This document shows positions 1 to 8,331 of a stretch of DNA of 29,893 nt, piece by piece. The DNA lies in contig DFOA01000031.1 in assembly GCA_002381185.1 (NCBI GenBank), forward strand, positions 1 to 29,893, in the 5' to 3' direction. A program made the translations under genes and the position numbers. The DNA comes from Firmicutes bacterium UBA3553 (GTDB lineage Bacteria; Bacillota; Clostridia; Tissierellales; Sedimentibacteraceae). Positions within the stretch are counted from its first letter, which is position 1; each line of letters begins with the position of its first letter. The notes beneath the pieces are model-generated. The model was not told the origin of the DNA. It ran no database searches and worked only from the letters and a program-made list of their open reading frames with translations.

Positions 1-342
1 TTATTTAGCTCCTACTCGATTTTCAATTTCAGAAAAGACCGTTGATATAATTTCCTCCAGCAAGTCATCAGGAATTCGTTCAATTACTTTATAGCTGCGG
101 GCATTGAGATCTAAAGCCTTTATGTGCTCACATAAGACTACACCCGTTGTTATTGTCCTACTGTCAAGAGGAATATGCAAAGGAAATGGTTTTTTGGTAT
201 TAGCTATGGGGCATACTATAGTTAAATTTACTTTTGAATTAAAGAAATCATTACTTATTACTACTGCTGGTCTGTATCCGGCCTGTTCATGCCCGCTTTG
301 AGGGTCAAAATCCAATTTTATGATATCACCTTGACTTACCAT
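1..342 (-). CDS. mazF: MazF/PemK-type endoribonuclease toxin
   Basis: Encodes 113 residues of the CcdB/MazF/PemK fold, toxins that usually cleave mRNA at short sequence motifs. The N-terminal block GDIIKLDFDP, then GHEQAGYRPAVVISND with the conserved Gly and Arg of the family, is diagnostic; length is typical (about 110-120). An upstream in-frame start at 363 would add seven residues, but the ATG at 342 gives the normal MazF start (MVSQGDI) and overlaps the antitoxin stop in the string ATGGTAA, a translational-coupling arrangement. It lies directly downstream of the MazE-like gene and should share its promoter. The gene is complete, its TAA at the first bases of the window. Target sequence and whether it is active cannot be told from sequence. 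Family call is firm; the name mazF is by family. Confidence 0.9.
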   Translation of the reverse strand: MVSQGDIIKLDFDPQSGHEQAGYRPAVVISNDFFNSKVNLTIVCPIANTKKPFPLHIPLDSRTITTGVVLCEHIKALDLNARSYKVIERIPDDLLEEIISTVFSEIENRVGAK

Positions 343-578
343 AATTCTTCTGCCTTTCCCCAATCTATGTCTATCGGTTCATATTCTTCGTTGAAATCCT
401 TAAATCGTTCTTGAATTGTTTTATATTGTTTTTTATTTTCTGCCTTCTTTATGATTATATTTCCATTTTCAACTGTTATATCGACAATATCACTTTCAGT
501 TAGGTTTACTCTGTCCAGAAGCATTTTAGGAAGTCTTATCCCCTGAGAATTACCCCATTTAACAATATTAGTCTGCAT
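336..578 (-). CDS. mazE: MazE/AbrB-type antitoxin
   Basis: Encodes 80 residues. The N-terminal half (about residues 1-45) is a SpoVT/AbrB swapped-hairpin DNA-binding domain with the signature KWGNSQGIRLPK. The C-terminal half is charged and includes a D/E-rich segment (NEEYEPIDIDWG) of the type that wraps around MazF. By family knowledge it neutralises the toxin and represses the operon. A GTG codon at 587 could extend it by three residues, but that GTG lies inside the ribosome binding site AAGAGGTG; the ATG at 578 sits at proper spacing and is preferred. The toxin start overlaps its stop codon. A promoter and a 12-bp palindrome sit just upstream. Confidence 0.9.
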   Translation of the reverse strand: MQTNIVKWGNSQGIRLPKMLLDRVNLTESDIVDITVENGNIIIKKAENKKQYKTIQERFKDFNEEYEPIDIDWGKAEELW

Positions 579-600
579 ATATTTCACCTCTTAACATTCA

Positions 601-641
601 ATGTATATACATAGTGTATCCCAAGAGTAAAAAAATTGCAA
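601..641 (-). promoter_or_regulatory. mazEF promoter with palindromic operator candidate
   Basis: On the minus strand TTGCAA (636-641) is followed after exactly 17 nt by TACACT (613-618), a sigma-A-like promoter reading toward mazE. The perfect 12-bp palindrome ATGTATATACAT (601-612) directly abuts the -10 and covers the predicted start site, which is where autorepression by a MazE-type antitoxin would be expected. Operator function is inferred. Confidence 0.6.
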
Positions 642-652
642 CTGTTTTTTAT

Positions 653-689
653 TTCACAGATACTTGATTTTTCTGTGAATCTTCAAGTA
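653..689. repeat. Two interleaved inverted repeats
   Basis: TTCACAGA (653-660) is repeated inverted as TCTGTGAA (672-679), and TACTTGA (661-667) as TCAAGTA (683-689). The order a-b-a'-b' means the two stems overlap. They lie in the 300-bp divergent spacer between mazE and rsmB. They could be overlapping operators, mutually exclusive hairpins or a pseudoknot; the zero-length first loop makes a full pseudoknot strained. Confidence 0.6.
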
Positions 690-787
690 TATTCAACATT
701 ATCTTTCACTCCGACGTATATAATAAGATTAAGATTTTCTTATAAGACACCTTATTGTACATACATAAATATTAAGAAACAAAAGCT

Positions 788-816
788 TTGTTATTTGGTT
801 ATAATAGTGATATAAT
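788..816 (+). promoter_or_regulatory. sigma-A promoter for the rsmB operon
   Basis: TTGTTA (788-793), a 17-nt spacer and a perfect TATAAT (811-816). A start near 823 would give a leader of about 60 nt before rsmB. A second TATAAT lies at 800-805 without a good -35. The rest of the 587-885 spacer holds only the mazEF promoter and the interleaved inverted repeats. Confidence 0.65.
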
Positions 817-884
817 AAAAAATAAATTTTTTATCGGCATAAAGTTTTAGATATAGACAGGAAAATAAATACATAGAGGCAATT

Positions 885-2219
885 ATGGATAACAGCTACA
901 GAGCACAGGTAATAGAAACACTTAAGAAAATATTCAAGGATAAATCCTATTCTAACATAGTAATTAACAATGATATGAAAAATATTGAGCACAGGCATTT
1001 GTCCCTGTACAGAAAATCGGTTCTTGGGGTTATTGAAAATCTGATATTCATTGATTGGATTATCAATGAAGTTTCAACAACGAAGACAAAGAAAATGGAA
1101 TTGGATGTGTTGGTTGCGCTAAGGCTTGCAGTCTATCAATTGTTTTTTTTGGACAGTTCACATGAAAATGCTGTTGTGAACGAAAGCGTCCAATATATTA
1201 AGGACAAAGGCAATATAAGAGCTTCAAAATTTGCAAATGCCGTGCTCAGAAACATTTTGCGGGGTAAATTGCAGCTGCTGGATAAAATGGATAAGCTTCC
1301 TATTGATGATTATTTAAGTGTTAAATATTCATATCCCAAGGAATTGGTTAGAAAGTGGAAATCCCAGTTTGGTAAAGACAAGGTTGAAGCGGTTTTAATT
1401 GCAAACAATGCTGAAGCACCATTGGAAATAAGGGTCAACACTTTAAAGATCTCAAGGGATGAACTTATAGAGACCTTTGAGAAAAAAGGAATAAAAGTAC
1501 ATAAATGCAGGTATGCGGACAAGGGCATAATTATCGAAAATCCTGTTGAGATAGACAAATCAGACGAATATAAAAACGGGTTTTTTTCAATACAAAGCGA
1601 AAGCTCCATGCTGGCGGGGCAGGTTTTAAACCCGAAGGAAGGCAGTTTTCTCATAGATATGTGTGCGGCACCAGGGGGCAAGTCGTTAAATGCAGCTGAG
1701 ATAATGAATAACAAAGGAAAAATAATAAGTAGGGATGTATATAAAGGAAAACTGACCCTTATAGAAAAAGAAGCAAAAAGGCTTGGAATTGGCATTATAG
1801 AAGCTGAAGAATATGATGCAACTAAATTAGATGTAACATTGACAGAAAAGGCAGACTACATAATAGTCGATGTTCCATGTACTGGTCTTGGAATAATCAG
1901 AAGAAAACCGGAAATTAAATATAAAAATACAGCTGACGATGTGAAAGATATTTGTGAAATTCAGTATAAAATACTGGAGAATGCTTCAAAATATTTAAAA
2001 CCTCAGGGTGAATTGATTTATTCAACCTGCACCACTGAAAGAAAAGAAAACATTGAGCTTGTTAATGAGTTTTTAGATAAAAACAAAGGATTTGAACTGG
2101 CAGATATATCGGATAATGTTGATGGATATTTCACAACCGCTAAAAACGGTTATATTGAAATATATCCCCATGTACACTGCATGGATGGCTTTTTTATTGC
2201 GAAAATAAAAAGAGTATGA
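885..2219 (+). CDS. rsmB: 16S rRNA m5C967 methyltransferase RsmB
   Basis: Encodes 444 residues, the usual length of RsmB/Sun. An N-terminal NusB-like helical RNA-binding domain (about 1-130) precedes a Rossmann SAM-dependent methyltransferase domain. Motif I is DMCAAPGGK from residue 258; motif IV is DVPCTG with Cys332; motif VI is YSTCTT with Cys382, the expected nucleophile that attacks C6 of the target cytosine, while the motif IV cysteine helps product release. ATG at 885 follows an AGAGGC site. It is the first gene of the plus-strand run and is followed by rlmN, the order seen in Bacillus (yloM-yloN). The def and fmt genes that often precede it are not present here; mazEF is in that position. 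Confidence 0.95.
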   Translation: MDNSYRAQVIETLKKIFKDKSYSNIVINNDMKNIEHRHLSLYRKSVLGVIENLIFIDWIINEVSTTKTKKMELDVLVALRLAVYQLFFLDSSHENAVVNESVQYIKDKGNIRASKFANAVLRNILRGKLQLLDKMDKLPIDDYLSVKYSYPKELVRKWKSQFGKDKVEAVLIANNAEAPLEIRVNTLKISRDELIETFEKKGIKVHKCRYADKGIIIENPVEIDKSDEYKNGFFSIQSESSMLAGQVLNPKEGSFLIDMCAAPGGKSLNAAEIMNNKGKIISRDVYKGKLTLIEKEAKRLGIGIIEAEEYDATKLDVTLTEKADYIIVDVPCTGLGIIRRKPEIKYKNTADDVKDICEIQYKILENASKYLKPQGELIYSTCTTERKENIELVNEFLDKNKGFELADISDNVDGYFTTAKNGYIEIYPHVHCMDGFFIAKIKRV

Positions 2220-2267
2220 TATAATTTTATTTATGGCATACACAGAAACATATATAGAAGGTAAATT

Positions 2268-3296
2268 ATGAGAAAAATTGACGATTTAAGCTTTGAAGAA
2301 CTTGAAAGAGCTCTTGTTGAAATTGGAGAACCAAAATTTAAAGCAAAACAAGTATTTGACTGGATACATAACAAAACCGTGGAAGATTTTGAAAACATGT
2401 CAAATGTGTCTAAAAAAACAAAGGAAGAGTTAAGAAAAATTTTTGAATTCACAAAGGCAACAATAGAACTAAAGCTTGAATCAAAACTGGATGAAACAAA
2501 AAAATATGTCATTATGTTTGAAGATGGCAATGTTGTGGAAAGTGTATTTTTAAAATATAAATTCGGCAATACAGCATGCATTTCATCAGAGGTGGGGTGT
2601 AAAATGGGTTGTCTTTTTTGCGCTTCAACAAAAAATGGCTATTTAAGAAGCCTGACATCGGCAGAAATGCTTAAGCAAATATATTTAATCCAAAAAGACA
2701 CTCAAGAAAAAATATCAAATGTTGTAATCATGGGTTCAGGGGAACCACTTAATAATTATGAAAATGTACTTAAGTTTTTAAAACTGATAAATGACGAAAG
2801 AGGCCAGAATATTTCCATGCGAAAAATTACTCTTTCAACCTGCGGCATAATTCCGCAGATTTATAATCTCGCAGATGAAGATATACCAATAACCTTGGCA
2901 ATTTCTCTCCATGCTCCAACACAGGAAAAAAGAGAAGAAATTCTTCCCATAGCTAAAAAATACAAACTTACGGAACTTTTAAAGGCATGTGACTATTATG
3001 TCGAAAAAACAGGAAGAAGACTTACCTTTGAATATATTATGATAATGGGCTTTAACGACAGCTCTGAAGATGCGGAAGTGCTTGCAAAATTACTGAAGAA
3101 CAAGCTTGCCAATGTTAATTTAATTCCGTGCAATTATGTTAAAGAGGCTGATATTAAACCTTCTGAAAATCTTGATATTGAAAGATTTAAAAAGCTTTTA
3201 TCAGACAAGGGAATCAATGCAACCGTAAGAAGAGAACTCGGAAGTGACATTAATGCCGCCTGCGGCCAACTTAGAAATAACTTTTTAAAAATGTGA
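2268..3296 (+). CDS. rlmN: Dual-specificity rRNA/tRNA m2A methyltransferase RlmN
   Basis: Encodes 342 residues, a radical-SAM enzyme that makes 2-methyladenosine at 23S rRNA A2503 and at A37 of some tRNAs. The radical-SAM CxxxCxxC motif is Cys111, Cys115, Cys118 (GCKMGCLFC). Accessory Cys104 (TACISS) and C-terminal Cys332 (AACGQL), the residue transiently methylated in the family, are both present. Segments MGSGEPL and FEYIMIMG are typical. It sits 48 nt after rsmB and its stop codon touches the ribosome binding site of the phosphatase gene, so co-transcription and coupled translation are likely. Confidence 0.97.
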   Translation: MRKIDDLSFEELERALVEIGEPKFKAKQVFDWIHNKTVEDFENMSNVSKKTKEELRKIFEFTKATIELKLESKLDETKKYVIMFEDGNVVESVFLKYKFGNTACISSEVGCKMGCLFCASTKNGYLRSLTSAEMLKQIYLIQKDTQEKISNVVIMGSGEPLNNYENVLKFLKLINDERGQNISMRKITLSTCGIIPQIYNLADEDIPITLAISLHAPTQEKREEILPIAKKYKLTELLKACDYYVEKTGRRLTFEYIMIMGFNDSSEDAEVLAKLLKNKLANVNLIPCNYVKEADIKPSENLDIERFKKLLSDKGINATVRRELGSDINAACGQLRNNFLKM

Positions 3297-3304
3297 GGTG
3301 CCTT

Positions 3305-4057
3305 ATGAGGGTGTACTGCGAAACAAATAAAGGATTAATGCGTGAAAACAATGAAGACAGCTTAATAGTCGAAGAATCTGACAGGTATAATCTTTATGCT
3401 GTTGCTGACGGAATGGGCGGACATAAAGCAGGAGAGGTTGCAAGTTCTATTGCAATTGACACAATAAGGGATTACTTTAAAAAAATCGGCGACAAGGAAA
3501 ACTTTAAAGCTCCTTCATTTATTATTGAAAGCATCGATGCGGCTAACAGAAGAATAAGAGAAGAAGCCATGAATAAAGATGAATGCTCAGGTATGGGCAC
3601 AACAATTACTATGGCGGTTGTTGACTTGTCACTAAATATTGCGTATATAGCCAATGTTGGTGACAGCAGGGCTTACATCGTAAAAAATGACGAAATATTT
3701 CAAATTACTGAAGATCATACATATGTAAATGAGCTGTTGAAGGATGGGAAAATTACATTAGAAGAAGCAAAACATCATCCCAAGAGGAATGTTATAACAA
3801 GAGCTGTAGGCAGTGAAGAATATGTACAGGCAGATATTTTCGAAATTGAGCTCTTTGACAATGATGTTATTTTGCTGTGCACTGACGGTCTGACCACCCA
3901 TTTGTCTGATGAGAAAATCTTAAGTATTATCAAGGAATACGGATGTTCTGAAAGTGTACAAAGATTAATAAAACTTGCCAACGATAATGGAGGAACTGAT
4001 AATATTACCATCATTATTGTTGATAATATCACTAGAGGTGAAAATTATGATAGGTAG
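3305..4057 (+). CDS. stp: PP2C-type Ser/Thr protein phosphatase (Stp/PrpC)
   Basis: Encodes 250 residues. Metal-binding and catalytic PP2C motifs are intact: NNEDS with Asp18, ADGMGGH with Asp35, GDSRAY, LLCTDGLT and GGTDNIT near the C-terminus. It has no membrane segment and should be cytosolic. The family dephosphorylates substrates of the partner PASTA kinase encoded immediately downstream. A GTG at 3293 is in frame, but it forms part of the region around the GAGGTG ribosome binding site; the ATG at 3305 gives the standard start MRVYCETNKG. The stop overlaps the start of the kinase gene by 11 nt, a classic prpC-prkC arrangement. Confidence 0.95.
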   Translation: MRVYCETNKGLMRENNEDSLIVEESDRYNLYAVADGMGGHKAGEVASSIAIDTIRDYFKKIGDKENFKAPSFIIESIDAANRRIREEAMNKDECSGMGTTITMAVVDLSLNIAYIANVGDSRAYIVKNDEIFQITEDHTYVNELLKDGKITLEEAKHHPKRNVITRAVGSEEYVQADIFEIELFDNDVILLCTDGLTTHLSDEKILSIIKEYGCSESVQRLIKLANDNGGTDNITIIIVDNITRGENYDR

Positions 4058-6104
4058 AGTATTAGGAAATAGATATGAAATAGTAGAAAAAATAGGCGGC
4101 GGAGGTATGTCTTTAGTTTATAAAGCTAAATGCAGAGTCTTAAATCGCTACGTAGCCATAAAGATTTTGAGAGATGAATTAACCTCTGATCCGGATTTTG
4201 TTGAAAAATTTAAACAGGAATCATTATCTGCAGCAAGTCTTGCTCATCCTAATATTGTAAATATTTACGATACAGGAATAGAAGAAGACATTTATTATAT
4301 TGTTATGGAATATGTCAAGGGAGAAACCCTTAAGAAATATATAAACAGAAAGGGAAGACTCAGTGAGCAGGAAACCATAAAAATTTCAAGACAGGTGGCA
4401 GAAGCTCTCAAGCATGCTCATACCAACAATATTGTTCACCGAGACATAAAACCGCACAATATACTTATAACGGAAGAAGGAATAGCCAAAGTTACTGATT
4501 TCGGCATTGCCAGAGCTGCTACAAGCTCAACCATAAATAATACATCAAATGTAATAGGTTCAGTCCATTATTTTTCCCCTGAGCAGGCAAGGGGCGGATA
4601 TGTGGATGAAAAATCAGACATATATTCTTTAGGAATTGTTATGTACGAAATGATTACCGGAGTTGTTCCTTTTGATGCCGATAATCATATTTCTGTTGCA
4701 ATGAAACAAATACAGGAAAAACCGGTTCCTCCTTCAAAAAAGGTTAAAAATTTGCAAATATCCAAAGGGCTTGAGGATATTATTATGAAAAGCCTGGAAA
4801 AACATCAAAGTTTCAGGTTTCAAAATGTTGAAGAATTAATTAAGAAGATTGATTCCCTGCACGGAGGAAGCAAAGCTGAAGAAAATGAGACGGAAATAAT
4901 TGATTCTCCAACCATGGTAATACCTGCAATCAATGCGGAATTGAATGACGATGACAATGTAATCAACATAGATATAATAGATGAAAATTCTGATAAAGCA
5001 TTTAAAAGTTTTTTTGGTGAAGATACAGAAGAAGAAAATTCAAATATGAAACAAAACAATGAGAAAAATCAAGTAAGTGACGAAGAAAAGAAAAAGAACA
5101 TAAAAATTACGATTGCTGCAGTTTTAAGTGCTTTAGTTGTTGCCGTAATCGGAGGAGTAATAGCCTTTAAGGCAATTATGTATGTTCCGGAAGTTGAGGT
5201 TCCAAAATTAATCGGCAGAAATGAAGAAGAAGCCCAGAAAATAATTGAAGGTTTAGGATTAGCTTTTAAGGTTGCCAGCAGAGAATATAATAACGAATAT
5301 GAAGAAGGCAAGGTTATTGAGCAAAGTGTTGATGAAGGAACTAAGCTAAAGGAAAATTATCCGGTGGAAGTTATTGTAAGTAAGGGCGAAAAAGAAATAA
5401 CCGTTCCTAATTTAATAGGGAGATATGCTATAGAAGCAGGAATAATATTATCAGAAGAGGGACTTAAAGAGGGGAAAGTATCAGAAGCAAATTCTGACAC
5501 TGTTGCAGCGGGGCAGATAATTGACCAACATCCTGATGCAGACACACCTGCCAATGAAAATGATGCTGTTGATTATGTGGTGAGTATAGGGCCTAAAATC
5601 ACTTACGTTCCCATGCCTAATCTGCTTAATCAGGATGTAGAAAACGCTAAGGCTATTATTAAGCAAAACGGGTTGACTGTCGGAGAAGTGAATCAGGAAC
5701 CGAGTGAAACTGTTGAAAATGGAAGAGTTATAAGACAAAGTGTTGATGCGGGACAGGAAGTTGCTCAGGGAACATCCATCTGGTTAACTGTGAGTTCAGG
5801 AAAGCCTGCTGAAGAAGAACCTGTTGATGAGGAGCCGGGAGAAAATCCGGGAACTGAACAACCTGGAGAGGAAGAAGAGCCGTCATCAGGCTCATATCCT
5901 TTAACTATTACACTTCCTAAAAATAAAGACAAAGTTACTGTAGTAGTTCAGAGAGTAACAGATGGCGGAAGAGAAATAGTTTATACAAAGGAAGTTGACA
6001 CTTCGGAGCAAAGTATTATAATAAATATTGAAGGAACAGGAACGCAAATGTATGAAATTTATATAGACAATGAGCTTTATGACAGAACTGAAATTAAGTT
6101 TTAA
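4047..6104 (+). CDS. prkC: PASTA-domain Ser/Thr protein kinase PrkC
   Basis: Encodes 685 residues. A cytosolic Hanks-type kinase domain (about 10-275) has the glycine loop GGGGMS at 17-22, Lys39 in VAIK, HRDIKPHN with catalytic Asp133, and DFG at 151-153. An acidic linker leads to one transmembrane helix at about 353-373, then three extracellular PASTA repeats (about 383-450, 450-520, 521-590), which in this family bind peptidoglycan fragments. After a Pro/Glu-rich linker comes a C-terminal stretch of about 80 residues that looks beta-rich and is not PASTA. The start at 4047 follows AGAGGTGA; longer in-frame versions begin inside the phosphatase gene and lack this match to family N-termini. 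It forms a kinase/phosphatase pair with stp and links cell-wall state to growth or germination in relatives. Confidence 0.96.
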   Translation: MIGRVLGNRYEIVEKIGGGGMSLVYKAKCRVLNRYVAIKILRDELTSDPDFVEKFKQESLSAASLAHPNIVNIYDTGIEEDIYYIVMEYVKGETLKKYINRKGRLSEQETIKISRQVAEALKHAHTNNIVHRDIKPHNILITEEGIAKVTDFGIARAATSSTINNTSNVIGSVHYFSPEQARGGYVDEKSDIYSLGIVMYEMITGVVPFDADNHISVAMKQIQEKPVPPSKKVKNLQISKGLEDIIMKSLEKHQSFRFQNVEELIKKIDSLHGGSKAEENETEIIDSPTMVIPAINAELNDDDNVINIDIIDENSDKAFKSFFGEDTEEENSNMKQNNEKNQVSDEEKKKNIKITIAAVLSALVVAVIGGVIAFKAIMYVPEVEVPKLIGRNEEEAQKIIEGLGLAFKVASREYNNEYEEGKVIEQSVDEGTKLKENYPVEVIVSKGEKEITVPNLIGRYAIEAGIILSEEGLKEGKVSEANSDTVAAGQIIDQHPDADTPANENDAVDYVVSIGPKITYVPMPNLLNQDVENAKAIIKQNGLTVGEVNQEPSETVENGRVIRQSVDAGQEVAQGTSIWLTVSSGKPAEEEPVDEEPGENPGTEQPGEEEEPSSGSYPLTITLPKNKDKVTVVVQRVTDGGREIVYTKEVDTSEQSIIINIEGTGTQMYEIYIDNELYDRTEIKF

Positions 6105-6115
6105 CAGGAGTTTTT

Positions 6116-6994
6116 ATGATTGAAGGAATCATTATACGTGGTGTAGGGGGAAATTATTACGTTGATACAGGAGACAATTTGGTTGAATGCAGGGCAAGAG
6201 GCCTATTCAGATTAAAAAATATAAAACCTCTTGTGGGCGACAGAGTTTTAATAAGATTAACGGTCGAAGATGAGCACGCAGGTTATATTGAAGAAATAAT
6301 GGAAAGAACTAATGAAATGTCAAGACCGCCTGTTGCCAATGCACAGCAGCTGTTAATATTCTTTGCCGTAACCAATCCCGAGCCGAGTTTTCTGCTGCTT
6401 GATAAACTTCTGATTGCAGCAGAGACAAACAGCTTAAAGCCCGTTATTTGTTTTAACAAATGCGATTTGGCCGATGACAAACTAAAAAAGGAATATGAAA
6501 ATATTTTTGTGAACACCGGTTACAGGGTTGTTTTTACAAGCAAGTATGATGAAAATTCTCTTATTGAACTTAAAAGTATATTAAAAGATAAATTAAGCGT
6601 GTTTTCAGGACCATCCGGTGTGGGAAAATCATCTGTAATGAATGCCGTACAGCCTGATTTTCAATTGAAAACAGGAGAAATAAGCGATAAATTAAAAAGA
6701 GGCAGACACACAACCAGGCATGCTGAAATTTATAAGCTGAGCTTCGGCGGTTACGTTGTTGATACGCCCGGATTCAGCTCCTTTGAATTAGAAGGTATCG
6801 GCGAATTTGATCTTAAGGAATATTATCCTGAAATCAAAAAATTTGACGACGGATGCAGGTTTGCAGACTGTCTACATTTCAAGGAGCCCAACTGTATAAT
6901 TAAGGATGCCGTAAATGAAGGGTTAATCAGTCAAACAAGGTACAATAATTATGTGAGACTGCTGGAAGATATAAGAAAGATAAAACAATATTAG
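6116..6994 (+). CDS. rsgA: Ribosome small-subunit GTPase RsgA (YloQ/CpgA)
   Basis: Encodes 292 residues of the circularly permuted GTPase family that checks late 30S maturation. Order of elements is N-terminal OB fold (about 1-70), G4 NKCD at 114-117, G1 GPSGVGKS at 165-172, G3 DTPGFSS, then a C-terminal zinc site formed by Cys247, Cys252, His254 and Cys260 (CRFADCLHF...C). The permuted G4-G1-G3 order is the family hallmark. ATG follows CAGGAG and lies 11 nt after prkC. In Bacillus the orthologue is a PrkC substrate and is encoded in the same place. Confidence 0.96.
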   Translation: MIEGIIIRGVGGNYYVDTGDNLVECRARGLFRLKNIKPLVGDRVLIRLTVEDEHAGYIEEIMERTNEMSRPPVANAQQLLIFFAVTNPEPSFLLLDKLLIAAETNSLKPVICFNKCDLADDKLKKEYENIFVNTGYRVVFTSKYDENSLIELKSILKDKLSVFSGPSGVGKSSVMNAVQPDFQLKTGEISDKLKRGRHTTRHAEIYKLSFGGYVVDTPGFSSFELEGIGEFDLKEYYPEIKKFDDGCRFADCLHFKEPNCIIKDAVNEGLISQTRYNNYVRLLEDIRKIKQY

Positions 6995-7004
6995 CGGAGG
7001 AAAC

Positions 7005-7673
7005 ATGAATAAATTAACACCTAAATTAGCACCTTCTATATTGTCTGCTGATTTTTCAAAACTTGGAGAAGATATCAAGCTTGTAGAAAACGGTGGGGCG
7101 GATTATATACACATAGATGTAATGGATGGACATTTTGTTCCGAACATAACAATAGGTCCAGATGTTGTAAAATCTTTAAGAAAAGTAACAGAACTTACAT
7201 TTGATGTCCACTTGATGATTGAAAATCCTGATGATTATATAGAAGATTTCTACAATGCGGGAGCAGATATTATTACAGTGCATCAGGAATCATGCGTCCA
7301 TCTTCACAGAACAATACAAAAAATTAAATCTTTTGGCTTAAAAGCCGGAGTTTCCATTAACCCGGCTACTCCAGTTTCATCGTTAAAAGATATAATAAGA
7401 GATGTGGACATGGTTTTGATCATGAGCGTCAACCCCGGCTTCGGAGGACAGAGCCTGATTAAAAATGCGAAATATAAATTTGAAGAATTGAATCAAATGA
7501 TTAAAGATTACAATTTAAACATTGATGTTGAAATAGACGGAGGAGTAACATTAAGCAACCTGGAGGAAGTTCTGAGCTGGGGTGCAAATGTAATTGTCGC
7601 AGGCTCAGCAATATACAGGGCAAAGGATGTTGTGTCTGAAACAAAGAAGTTTAAACAAATTATGGAGAAATAA
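7005..7673 (+). CDS. rpe: Ribulose-phosphate 3-epimerase
   Basis: Encodes 222 residues, a TIM-barrel enzyme interconverting ribulose 5-phosphate and xylulose 5-phosphate in the pentose phosphate pathway. Family motifs are complete: LAPSILSADF at the N-terminus, HIDVMDGHFVPN with metal-binding His and Asp, FDVHLM, MSVNPGFGGQ, and EIDGGV before the C-terminal phosphate-binding segment (VAGSAIY). The start follows a GCGGAGG site 11 nt after rsgA, and the stop is immediately followed by the thiN start, so the genes are tightly coupled. Confidence 0.97.
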   Translation: MNKLTPKLAPSILSADFSKLGEDIKLVENGGADYIHIDVMDGHFVPNITIGPDVVKSLRKVTELTFDVHLMIENPDDYIEDFYNAGADIITVHQESCVHLHRTIQKIKSFGLKAGVSINPATPVSSLKDIIRDVDMVLIMSVNPGFGGQSLIKNAKYKFEELNQMIKDYNLNIDVEIDGGVTLSNLEEVLSWGANVIVAGSAIYRAKDVVSETKKFKQIMEK

Positions 7674-8309
7674 ATGGCAGCGTTAATAATAGGCAATGGC
7701 AGCGATATTGAAAAAGTCTGTTTTGAAAATATTGATATAGATTATGTCATATGTGCCGACGGCGGACTGGAAAAGGCCGGGAGACTGGGGCTTAAGCCTG
7801 ACTTGATTCTCGGAGATTTCGATTCTGTCGATTCTCACATTTTGGAAAAGTATAAGCAGTTAAAAATAGAAACGGTTACTTTCCCATCTGAAAAGGATTA
7901 TACTGACATGGAGCTGGCTGTGGAATATGCCGTGCAGAAGGGTTTTAAACATGTAGTTATGATAGGCGCATCCGGTACAAGGCTTGACCATACTCTTGCC
8001 AATATTCAGCTTCTTGAAAAATATCACTTTATGGGAATTGATATAGAAATTATTGACAATAATAATCACATAAAAATTATTTCCGGCAGTACAGATATAA
8101 AAATTAAATATAAAAAAGATTATTTTGTGTCATTGGTGCCAGTCACGGAAACAATTGAAGGCCTTACGTTGGAAGGATTTAAGTACCCATTGGATAATGT
8201 AATTGTAAAAAGAGGAACAGCATTTTTAATAAGCAATGAAATTACTCAAAAAACCGGCAGAATAATACTTAAAAAAGGAACTGCATTAGTCTTTGTTTCA
8301 AAAGATTAA
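7674..8309 (+). CDS. thiN: Thiamine pyrophosphokinase
   Basis: Encodes 211 residues; transfers pyrophosphate from ATP to thiamine to give thiamine diphosphate. N-terminal catalytic domain motifs include CADGGL, DLILGDFDSVD and SEKDYTDMELA, which carry the acidic Mg/ATP residues, then GASGTRLDHTLAN. The C-terminal half (from about 130) is the beta-sandwich thiamine-binding domain. ATG directly abuts the rpe stop; the ribosome binding site GGAG lies inside the end of rpe. Position after rpe matches Bacillus yloS. No TPP riboswitch is visible upstream, in keeping with its place inside a housekeeping operon. Confidence 0.93.
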   Translation: MAALIIGNGSDIEKVCFENIDIDYVICADGGLEKAGRLGLKPDLILGDFDSVDSHILEKYKQLKIETVTFPSEKDYTDMELAVEYAVQKGFKHVVMIGASGTRLDHTLANIQLLEKYHFMGIDIEIIDNNNHIKIISGSTDIKIKYKKDYFVSLVPVTETIEGLTLEGFKYPLDNVIVKRGTAFLISNEITQKTGRIILKKGTALVFVSKD

Positions 8310-8331
8310 TATTAATACATTAGGAGGATAC

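Noticed and set aside
1310..1795. 161-residue minus-strand open frame within rsmB
   Set aside because: Antisense shadow of a confidently identified methyltransferase; Ser/Phe/Leu-rich as expected from complementing an A-rich coding strand.
3975..4047. Longer N-terminus for PrkC starting inside the phosphatase gene
   Set aside because: The ATG at 4047 has AGAGGTGA at correct spacing and matches kinase N-termini; the longer form would add unrelated residues.
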